A stretch of DNA of 5,409 nucleotides, taken from positions 1-5,409 of the forward strand of contig JAEEXW010000225.1 in assembly GCA_016287995.1 (NCBI GenBank), given 5' to 3'. The notes below the pieces were generated by a model. The model worked only from the letters and a program-made list of their open reading frames with translations. It did not search any database and was not told the DNA's origin. Of the stretch, positions 1 to 5,173 are shown one piece after another. Numbering within the stretch: the stretch's first letter is position 1; every line of letters starts with the position of its first letter. The position numbers and the translations under genes are program-made. Source of the DNA: Bacteroidales bacterium (GTDB taxonomy: Bacteria; Bacteroidota; Bacteroidia; Bacteroidales; UBA3824).

Positions 1-582
1 AGCGGAGGTAAATGGTATCGGATAAAATATAATGTCTCTACCGAATACTTTTCTGTATTTCTCTACATCCAAATCTTCACTAGGACTCAGACTGCGCTCG
101 TCAATAGACTCACTTATTATAATAGCATCAGGTTGTAGTATATTAATTTGTTTCATCAAGAACTCTCTTTCTTTTTCCGTAATATTTTGAGGTTTATTTC
201 CAAATGGATTTAATGCAATGTATCCGTAATTATTCTTTCTATTTCCATTGATTCTACGGTTTATATTAATACTGTCAATGTCATCGCGATAATAAGATAA
301 ATCTTCTACTCCATATTTCATTTGATTTTCTTTTAAATTCTCTATTAATAAAGTACTATCCAATAAGTCGTGCCTATCGTCCGAGGTTTTTACATATATC
401 ATATCGGTAAGAGTGAAATTATCCACCTCCTTAGGTTCGCATCTGAAATAACCAAATAACAATCTAATATTCCCCTCTTGTTCATATTCATCTGAGTAAA
501 ACCGCAAACGTTCCCTTTCTTTTGGCAGAAAAGGGAAGTACTCTTTATACAATTTCATTAGTTTTATGTCAGTAGCGTTCAT
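1..582 (-). CDS. Unrecognised protein, N-terminal 194 residues, cut by the window edge
   Basis: The frame is open without a stop from the ATG at 582-580 to the first base of the window, so the C-terminus is missing. I do not recognise the family. The start MNATDIKLMKLYKEY lies about 18-20 bases below a consensus Bacteroidota promoter, which supports it. The protein is soluble-looking and charged, with no signal peptide or membrane segment. Its second half holds a hydrophobic strand (YGYIALNPFG), a helix-like stretch (TEKEREFLMKQ) and another strand (PDAIIISES), then IIFYPIPF. This strand-helix-strand alternation suits a Rossmann-like or uracil-glycosylase-like fold, but no catalytic motif confirms that. 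Arg is often AGA/AGG and Ile often ATA, unlike the mannanase gene downstream, which may mean a different origin. Sure that it is a gene; function unknown. Confidence 0.8.
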   Translation of the reverse strand, partial: MNATDIKLMKLYKEYFPFLPKERERLRFYSDEYEQEGNIRLLFGYFRCEPKEVDNFTLTDMIYVKTSDDRHDLLDSTLLIENLKENQMKYGVEDLSYYRDDIDSININRRINGNRKNNYGYIALNPFGNKPQNITEKEREFLMKQINILQPDAIIISESIDERSLSPSEDLDVEKYRKVFGRDIIFYPIPFTSA

Positions 583-605
583 TGTTTTTATTCTTTTTGT
601 TTCTG

Positions 606-637
606 CAAATATAATGTATTATTTTATATTAAACAAA
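606..637 (-). promoter_or_regulatory. Bacteroidota-type promoter for the partial gene at 1-582
   Basis: On the minus strand TTTG (637-634) is followed after 20 bases by TATATTTG (613-606), matching the -33/-7 pattern TTTG and TAnnTTTG. The last base of the -7 element is 23 bases before the ATG at 582, giving an expected leader of under 20 bases. The promoter starts only 14 bases beyond the DUF1848 stop codon, so the partial gene is probably transcribed independently of it. Confidence 0.7.
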
Positions 638-650
638 CCAAGGAACATAA

Positions 651-1676
651 TTATGTGTTGTCAATTTTATTAGTTATCGTCTCCGCCATCAATCCCTTTT
701 CCTTTGCTTGCTTATAATTTCCAACCGCCAACTCTTTACTCGTATTCGCGTAGCAATATTCGCACAGATGCGGGCAGGTGTTGTATTCGCCGATGTCTTT
801 GCTGATTATGCAGCCGCAAAATTGACGCTGACCTTTGTCGTGATTGTCTTTTTTCTTGATGATTTTTTCGCCGTCAAAAAGCGAGTTAACTATCTCAACT
901 CCAAGATAATCCATCAAAACTTTGTCGTTTTTCGCAAAACGTATCATCAAATCGTCGTCGATACATTTGTTGTGTTGGATGCCGAATTGTGCAATATCAA
1001 TTTTTTCGCCACATGTGGCAAGTTGAAAATGCCATTTTTTATTGAGTTCAGAGAGACTTTTGGCAAATTCAACCATCTGATTTTCTGTCCATTCTGAATA
1101 ATTGATTTTGTTTTTTTCGAGATTGGATTTCACCTTTTTGTAAAGGGCAATGTCGGCAAAACTGAACACAAGTTTTTCGGTATAGCCAAACAATTGGTCG
1201 CCAATGTTTTCAACCTTGCGCAACAAATCGTCAACGGTGATTTTATCCGTCAAAATCAGAGGGTCAAAACGCCAAATCACCCTGCCTTTGCCAAAGGTTT
1301 TTACCAACTGTTTAAAGGTTTCTATTCTATCTTCAAGCGGCGGCACACCTTTTTCTAAACCTTCTGAAACATAATCATTTAATGTGAATTGAATATAAAA
1401 ATTCATCTTCTTCAATTCATCGATATGTTCTAAAAGCGGCTTTGGATTTTTTGACCAAAAAACAAAGAATCGGGCGTTTTTGTATGAAACATAACTTTTT
1501 ACGCCGTTGAAAGGATTAGTCCACGCCGAATAACCTTGTTTGAGCCGATGGAAAAACCAATCGGCATAAAACGCCGGAATGTCGGTGCTACGGCTCGCCG
1601 AAATGATAATCGGGGCTTGTGCATCAACTTCTTCACCGTTTTCACGGGTGATTTTTATCTTTTTCCACTGTGCCAT
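651..1676 (-). CDS. DUF1848 family protein with C-terminal radical-SAM-like cysteine cluster
   Basis: This 341-residue protein matches the DUF1848 family, whose biochemical role is unknown to me. The family signature IIISASRSTDIPAFYADWF is at residues 23-41, followed by the conserved WTNPFNGVKSYVS and FWSKNP stretches. The first 22 residues form an N-terminal extension that I recall in other Bacteroidota members, so the start at 1676 is reasonable. Near the C-terminus Cys301, Cys305 and Cys308 form CPHLCEYCYAN, a CX3CX2C pattern like that which binds the [4Fe-4S] cluster of radical SAM enzymes. Two more cysteines (287, 289) lie just before it. In radical SAM enzymes the motif is usually N-terminal; here it is C-terminal, as is normal for DUF1848. 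There is no signal peptide, so it should be cytoplasmic. It is divergent from the alkyltransferase gene at 1788; a shared role in nucleic-acid repair is only a guess. Confidence 0.9.
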   Translation of the reverse strand: MAQWKKIKITRENGEEVDAQAPIIISASRSTDIPAFYADWFFHRLKQGYSAWTNPFNGVKSYVSYKNARFFVFWSKNPKPLLEHIDELKKMNFYIQFTLNDYVSEGLEKGVPPLEDRIETFKQLVKTFGKGRVIWRFDPLILTDKITVDDLLRKVENIGDQLFGYTEKLVFSFADIALYKKVKSNLEKNKINYSEWTENQMVEFAKSLSELNKKWHFQLATCGEKIDIAQFGIQHNKCIDDDLMIRFAKNDKVLMDYLGVEIVNSLFDGEKIIKKKDNHDKGQRQFCGCIISKDIGEYNTCPHLCEYCYANTSKELAVGNYKQAKEKGLMAETITNKIDNT

Positions 1677-1683
1677 AATGTTG

Positions 1684-1715
1684 CAAATTTACAAAACTTT
1701 TTTCGTCAATACAAG
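1684..1715 (-). promoter_or_regulatory. Promoter for the DUF1848 gene, nearly leaderless
   Basis: On the minus strand CTTG (1715-1712) precedes TAAATTTG (1691-1684) by 20 bases, a good match to the Bacteroidota TTTG / TAnnTTTG pattern. The last G of the -7 element is only 7 bases before the ATG at 1676. Transcription would therefore start at or next to the initiation codon, giving a leaderless or almost leaderless mRNA. Confidence 0.6.
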
Positions 1716-1737
1716 ACATTTTTTTTATTAAAATTCA

Positions 1738-1765
1738 TTGTAACCCCAAAAAATCACTATCTTTG
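1738..1765 (+). promoter_or_regulatory. Promoter for the alkyltransferase gene
   Basis: TTG at 1738-1740 is followed after 17 bases by TATCTTTG at 1758-1765. This fits the TTG, 17-23 bases, TAnnTTTG pattern described for Flavobacterium. The ATG at 1788 is 22 bases beyond the -7 element. The promoter lies back to back with the DUF1848 promoter, with 22 bases between their -33 elements. Confidence 0.6.
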
Positions 1766-1787
1766 TCGTACCAATTTTTACACTAAT

Positions 1788-2285
1788 ATGCAATATTTTC
1801 AACGTTATACGACGCCGCAAGGATTCGACGATTTGCTTATGGAAAGCAATGGAGAGGCTTTGTGCGGACTTCATTTTGTCAGCAAAAATAAAAATTTTGA
1901 CAACACAAATTTACCAATATTTCAAGAGACTAAAAAGTGGCTTGACAAGTATTTTAGCGGTTGTCAGCCCGATTTTACGCCTAAATTTTCCTTAAAAAAT
2001 TCAACCAAGTTTCAACACGATATTTATGAATTATTGTTGAAAATCACTTTCGGTAAAATTCTCACATACGGCGAGTTAGCAAAAATTATTGCTCAAAAAT
2101 ACGGTAAAGAAAAAATGTCGGCACAAGCAGTGGGCGGGGCTGTCGGTAAAAATCCGATTTGCATTATAATTCCTTGTCATCGCATTATCGGTGCTAACAA
2201 TAAACTCGGCGGATTTAGTGGCGGAATCCTCAACAAAATTGCATTATTAAAATTGGAAGGTATTAATTTGTCAAAGAATTTTTAA
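1788..2285 (+). CDS. ogt: Methylated-DNA--protein-cysteine methyltransferase (Ogt/MGMT type)
   Basis: This 165-residue suicide repair protein should move the alkyl group from O6-alkylguanine (and O4-alkylthymine) in DNA to its own cysteine. The active-site motif IIIPCHRIIG puts the acceptor at Cys130 and its histidine at 131. Asn122 (in KNP) and Glu157 (in LKLEG) match the remaining hydrogen-bond network of the family, and Tyr94 (LTYGELA) matches the phosphate-rotating tyrosine. The DNA-binding helix reads SAQAVGGAVG, so Gln113 sits where human MGMT has its arginine finger Arg128. I recall other bacterial Ogt sequences with SAQAVGGA, so this looks like a subfamily variant rather than a defect. 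The frame is open back to 1536, but that extension crosses the promoter and the DUF1848 start; the ATG at 1788 gives the usual family length (about 150-175 residues). The mannanase gene follows after 48 bases on the same strand. Confidence 0.95.
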   Translation: MQYFQRYTTPQGFDDLLMESNGEALCGLHFVSKNKNFDNTNLPIFQETKKWLDKYFSGCQPDFTPKFSLKNSTKFQHDIYELLLKITFGKILTYGELAKIIAQKYGKEKMSAQAVGGAVGKNPICIIIPCHRIIGANNKLGGFSGGILNKIALLKLEGINLSKNF

Positions 2286-2333
2286 ATTAAAATACTAATA
2301 CACTAATATTCAATTACTAAAACGTTATTAAAA

Positions 2334-3626
2334 ATGAAAAGACTTTTTTTGTTGTTGACAGCAGCCTTGATTGTGGTAGCGTGTCAACAAGCCGAAAAAA
2401 ATGCGGCTGAATTTGTTAAAGTGGAAAACGGACATTTTGTGCGCTCCGGCAAACCGTATTATTATGTCGGCACTAATTTTTGGTACGGTGCAATTCTCGG
2501 TTCAGAGGGTCAGGGCGGCAATCGTGAACGTCTCATTAACGAATTAGACGAGATGAAACGCATCGGAATCGACAACCTTCGTATTCTTGTCGGCTCTGAC
2601 GGTGAACGTGGTGTTAAAACCAAAGTAGAACCAACCTTACAAATCGCGCCGGGCGTTTACAACGACACGATTTTAGCGGGTTTGGACTTTCTTTTGATGG
2701 AAATGGGAAAGCGCAACATGGTGGCTGTTTTGTATCTCAACAATTCTTGGGAATGGAGCGGCGGTTATGGTTTCTACTTGGAACACGCGGGCTTAGGCAA
2801 ACAACCGCGTCCCGATGATGTTGGTTATCCAGAGTTTATGAAGGCGATGTCAAAATTTGCTACCAACGAAAAGGCACACCAACTTTTTTACGATTACGTT
2901 AGATTTATCATCGGTCGCACCAACCGTTATACGGGCTTAAAATACACCGATGACCACGCCATAATGTCGTGGCAGATTGGTAATGAGCCGCGTGCATTTT
3001 CTGTAGAAGCGTTGCCGGCGTTTGAAAAATGGCTTTCAGAAGCCTCATCGCTTATTCGCTCTTTGGACGGCAACCATTTAATTTCGGTAGGCAGCGAAGG
3101 TTCTTGGGGTTGCGAAAACGATTTAAGCAGTTGGGCTCGCATTTGTGCTGACAAAAATATCGACTATTGCAACATTCATTTGTGGCCGTATAATTGGGGT
3201 TGGGCGAAAAAAGATTCGCTTATTGAGCATCTTCCCACCGCTTGCAACAACACCAAAGAATATATCAATCAGCATTTATCGGTTTGCGATAGAATCAACA
3301 AACCGCTTGTAATGGAGGAGTTTGGCTATCCTCGCGACGGTTTTAGTTTTGAGATTGGAACGCCTACCGTTGGACGCGACGGATATTATATATATGTTTT
3401 TTCGCTTGTTGCCGACAATGCTGAAACGGGCGGAAAATTTGCGGGGTGTAATTTTTGGGGCTGGGGCGGATTTGCGAAACCGCTTCACGAGCAATGGCAA
3501 GTTGGCGACCCTTACACCAACGACCCCGCACAAGAGGCTCAGGGTTTGAACTCTGTTTTCGTTTCCGACACTTCAACCCTCAACATCGTTAAATCGCAAA
3601 TGGAAAGAATGAGTAAGGTGAAATAA
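2334..3626 (+). CDS. Lipoprotein glycoside hydrolase, GH5_7-like, probable endo-beta-1,4-mannanase
   Basis: This 430-residue enzyme probably cuts the beta-1,4-mannosyl backbone of mannan, glucomannan or galactomannan. Residues 1-16 are a lipoprotein signal peptide (MKRLFLLLTAALIVVA) ending at the lipid-modified Cys17 of VVAC. The next residue is Gln, not Asp, which agrees with delivery to the outer membrane. The catalytic (beta/alpha)8 domain fills the rest. It opens with YYYVGTNFWYGA (43-54) and has RERLINELDEMKRIGIDNLRIL (64-85). The acid/base is Glu218 in WQIGNEPRA and the nucleophile is Glu329 in VMEEFGYPR; IHLWPYNWGW (281-290) and FWGWGG (374-379) supply substrate-site aromatics. No carbohydrate-binding module follows. 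No SusC/SusD-like gene or sensor is next to it, so it is not in an obvious polysaccharide utilisation locus here. It may be read from the alkyltransferase promoter; a weak local candidate (TTG at 2239, TTAATTTG at 2263-2270) also exists. Subfamily call is from motif recall; substrate is inferred. Confidence 0.9.
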   Translation: MKRLFLLLTAALIVVACQQAEKNAAEFVKVENGHFVRSGKPYYYVGTNFWYGAILGSEGQGGNRERLINELDEMKRIGIDNLRILVGSDGERGVKTKVEPTLQIAPGVYNDTILAGLDFLLMEMGKRNMVAVLYLNNSWEWSGGYGFYLEHAGLGKQPRPDDVGYPEFMKAMSKFATNEKAHQLFYDYVRFIIGRTNRYTGLKYTDDHAIMSWQIGNEPRAFSVEALPAFEKWLSEASSLIRSLDGNHLISVGSEGSWGCENDLSSWARICADKNIDYCNIHLWPYNWGWAKKDSLIEHLPTACNNTKEYINQHLSVCDRINKPLVMEEFGYPRDGFSFEIGTPTVGRDGYYIYVFSLVADNAETGGKFAGCNFWGWGGFAKPLHEQWQVGDPYTNDPAQEAQGLNSVFVSDTSTLNIVKSQMERMSKVK

Positions 3627-3655
3627 AAGGTTGGACAATCCGCACCAACCTTTTT
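3625..3655. terminator. Bidirectional intrinsic terminator between converging genes
   Basis: AAAAGGTTGG (3625-3634) and CCAACCTTTT (3645-3654) form a perfect 10-base-pair stem with a 10-base loop. It is followed by a T run on the plus strand (3651-3655), and the A run on the left gives a T run on the minus strand. The left arm overlaps the mannanase stop codon (3624-3626) and the right arm overlaps the methyltransferase stop (3656-3654), so one hairpin can end both convergent transcripts. Confidence 0.85.
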
Positions 3656-4817
3656 ACACAAAATCATTAATCGGATAAAGCCTTGCTTTATAAGTATTCA
3701 TCCTTTGTTTTAAGCCCGATGGCGTTTGCAAAAAATCAATTGGCTGACTCTCAAAATGCAACACAATATAATACGGCGAATGTTCGGGCGAGAAACCGTA
3801 TTTTTCAAGATTTTCCTTTGTCCAAATCTGAAACGTGCCTTCTTTTTTCAATTTGAACATCTGACAATTTTCACCGTTGGTGTGGAGCAAAACATATTTC
3901 ATCCGCTCAAATCCGGGCGTTACCTGTAAAGAGCCTTTTGAATCTCCGGCACGAAGATAACAAAGCCCTTTTTCAACCATCAATTCGCGCAATTCTTTGC
4001 GAGCGTGATTGACAAGGACGGTTGCACAATTTTCGGTTTTACGGATATTATCTAATAGTTTTTGACGCTTTTCGCTGTCTTGCAATTCGTTGCGTCGGGC
4101 AATGCTCAAATCGTAAAAGTCTTTTTCTTTTTCTATTCCAATATAGTTTCTGCCTAAAAGATTTGCCGCAATGCCCGTTGTGCTACTTCCTGCAAAAGGG
4201 TCTAAAATCGTTCCGCCCTCGTCGGTAGATGCCAAAATAATGCGATAAAGCAAACGCAAAGGCTTTTGCGTGGGATGTTTGCCGCAAGATTTTTCCCATT
4301 TGCCAACGGCAGGCAAACGCCAAACATCGGTCATCTGTTTGTCGCCGTTGAGGTGTCTCATTACCTCGTAATTGAATTTGTGAGGCACTTTTTCGGACTT
4401 CCGCGCCCAAATTATCAACTCCGTAGAAAAATTGAAATATCTACACGAAAGGTTTGGCGGCGGGTCGGTTTTCTGCCAAGTAATGATATTGAGGATTTTG
4501 TAACCAAGTTCCTGCAAACAACGTTGAACGGTAAATATATTATGATATGTTCCTGAAATCCAAATTGTTCCATTATCTTTGAGTTTCGGGCGGTAAAGTT
4601 CCAACCAACGACGATTAAAGTTATAAATATGTTCTGGCGTTCCGCCTTTGTCCCAATCGCCTTTATCTACGCAAACTTGTTTGCCGCTCTGAACCGAAAT
4701 TCCTCCATTTGAAAGGAAATACGGCGGGTCGGCAAAGATGGTGTCGATGGAATTGTCGGGAATTGTTTTTAATTCAACAAAACAATCACCGTGTACCAAA
4801 TGAAATGTTTGTGACAT
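3654..4817 (-). CDS. N6-adenine DNA methyltransferase, beta class, DpnA-like, with extra C-terminal domain
   Basis: This 387-residue enzyme should methylate adenine N6 using S-adenosylmethionine. The catalytic motif IV is FADPPYFLSNGG (DPPY at 30-33). Motif X follows as HPTQKP (181-186), and motif I as LDPFAGSSTTG (205-215), where FxGxG reads FAGSS. The order IV, target-recognition region, X, I defines the beta class. The stretches VDKGDWDKG (50-58) and ITWQKTDPPPNLSCRYF (112-128) closely resemble DpnA (M2.DpnII), which methylates GATC, so GATC is the likely but unproven target; M.HinfI (GANTC) is a more distant relative. DpnA ends near the equivalent of residue 260; here about 125 further residues (263-387) form a domain I do not recognise. 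The frame continues upstream to an ATG at 4940, but that part is encoded by an inverted repeat. I chose the ATG at 4817 because MSQTFHLVHGDCF begins where the family begins. No restriction endonuclease is in the window, so it may be an orphan. Confidence 0.92.
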   Translation of the reverse strand: MSQTFHLVHGDCFVELKTIPDNSIDTIFADPPYFLSNGGISVQSGKQVCVDKGDWDKGGTPEHIYNFNRRWLELYRPKLKDNGTIWISGTYHNIFTVQRCLQELGYKILNIITWQKTDPPPNLSCRYFNFSTELIIWARKSEKVPHKFNYEVMRHLNGDKQMTDVWRLPAVGKWEKSCGKHPTQKPLRLLYRIILASTDEGGTILDPFAGSSTTGIAANLLGRNYIGIEKEKDFYDLSIARRNELQDSEKRQKLLDNIRKTENCATVLVNHARKELRELMVEKGLCYLRAGDSKGSLQVTPGFERMKYVLLHTNGENCQMFKLKKEGTFQIWTKENLEKYGFSPEHSPYYIVLHFESQPIDFLQTPSGLKQRMNTYKARLYPINDFV

Positions 4818-4849
4818 AACTATTACTATTTGTGCGTTATGCCACCTTT

Positions 4850-5043
4850 CATATTCATAGACTACGACAAAAAAACTGCGGGCAAACTTGCTCGCAGTGT
4901 GGTCGTAGGAATAACCAAAAGAAAGACAAGCCGCCCGCATTATACGGGTAGTGTTGCTTTTGCTTCTTTCTTTTGATTATTCTTGAAATTTCCTACGTTT
5001 CACTGCGAATAGTCAAATAGCAAACGCTATGTTTATTAATATG
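4850..5043. repeat. Nested inverted-repeat element in the methyltransferase leader
   Basis: Several arm pairs occur in mirror order around a centre near 4941-4945: CATATT (4850-4855) with AATATG (5038-5043); CATAG (4856-4860) with CTATG (5027-5031); TCGCAGTG (4892-4899) with CACTGCGA (5001-5008); CGTAGGAA (4904-4911) with TTCCTACG (4990-4997); and a 17-base arm AATAACCAAAAGAAAGA (4910-4926) that matches the complement of 4965-4981 at 16 of 17 bases. The centre carries CCCG (4934-4937) and CGGG (4945-4948) with a 7-base loop. The outermost pairs are AT-rich and could be chance. It has no coding capacity of its own, apart from 41 open codons in frame with the methyltransferase. It could be a structured leader RNA or a small palindromic mobile element. 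Confidence 0.75.
4862..4908 (-). terminator. Terminator-like hairpin with U7 tail inside the leader
   Basis: Read on the minus strand, CTGCGAGCAA (4897-4888) and TTGCCCGCAG (4885-4876) form a stem broken by one A-C mismatch, followed directly by seven T residues (4875-4869). This is the form of an intrinsic terminator. It is enclosed by a perfect 7-base outer stem, CTACGAC (4908-4902 on this strand) with GTCGTAG (4868-4862). It lies about 50-80 bases before the methyltransferase start codon, so if active it would stop transcription before the gene rather than after one. Its 5' arm can instead pair with the upstream copy at 5001-5008. Confidence 0.55.
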
Positions 5044-5092
5044 TTATACTTTGTTATCTTACTTCATTATATTATTTTAAAGTTCAACACTG

Positions 5093-5123
5093 CAAAAATA
5101 GTAACTTCCGTCTTAACCTCAAA
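5093..5123 (-). promoter_or_regulatory. Consensus promoter for the methyltransferase, giving a leader of about 270 bases
   Basis: On the minus strand TTTG (5123-5120) is followed after exactly 19 bases by TATTTTTG (5100-5093), an ideal match to the Bacteroidota TTTG / TAnnTTTG pattern. Transcription should start near 5085, leaving about 270 untranslated bases before the ATG at 4817. The other promoters in this window lie within about 25 bases of their start codons. I saw no better promoter closer to the gene. A minimal start-stop frame (ATG AAG TAA) follows in the leader. Confidence 0.6.
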
Positions 5124-5146
5124 AAAGAATAATTTCTTTTTCGGAA
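5106..5146 (-). terminator. AT-rich hairpin, possible terminator of the small gene at 5172
   Basis: AAAAAGAA (5122-5129) and TTCTTTTT (5134-5141) form a perfect 8-base-pair stem with the loop TAAT, followed on the minus strand by further T residues. TTCCG (5106-5110) and CGGAA (5142-5146) can pair outside it. The stem is A-T rich and so weak. It overlaps the -33 element of the methyltransferase promoter. Confidence 0.35.
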
Positions 5147-5160
5147 AAATAACTTAAAAA

Positions 5161-5173
5161 GATCATTTTGATC
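5161..5173. repeat. GATC-containing palindrome at the stop codon of the small gene
   Basis: GATCA (5161-5165) and TGATC (5169-5173) form a 5-base inverted repeat around TTT. On the minus strand it overlaps the TGA stop (5174-5172) and is followed by five T residues, so it could be a weak terminator. By my reading it holds the only two GATC sites in the window. Confidence 0.5.

Noticed and set aside
645..656. 12-base palindrome ACATAATTATGT at the DUF1848 stop
   Set aside because: It is all but two bases A or T, has no loop and no T run, so it is unlikely to be a terminator; probably chance.
708..1097. Plus-strand open frame of 129 codons opposite DUF1848
   Set aside because: It lies entirely antisense to a well-recognised family gene and its product shows no known motif; it is a shadow.
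1536..1787. Upstream extension of the alkyltransferase frame
   Set aside because: It crosses the DUF1848 start and the divergent promoters and gives 84 extra residues unlike the family.
2260..2295. AT-rich inverted repeat TTAATTT / AAATTAA at the end of the alkyltransferase gene
   Set aside because: It contains only A and T in the stem with a 14-base loop and no following T run, too weak to call a terminator.
2927..3576. Several 70-85 codon frames overlapping the mannanase gene on both strands
   Set aside because: All are inside a gene with intact catalytic motifs and have no promoter or recognisable product.
2334..3626. Polysaccharide utilisation locus
   Set aside because: The mannanase is a plausible member, but no SusC, SusD, sensor or second carbohydrate enzyme is present in the window.
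3726..4556. Short frames within the methyltransferase gene
   Set aside because: They overlap conserved methyltransferase motifs in other frames and show no independent coding signs.
4850..5043. CRISPR array or tRNA-like gene in the structured intergenic region
   Set aside because: The repeats are inverted rather than direct and regularly spaced, and no cloverleaf with a T-loop or anticodon arm can be drawn.
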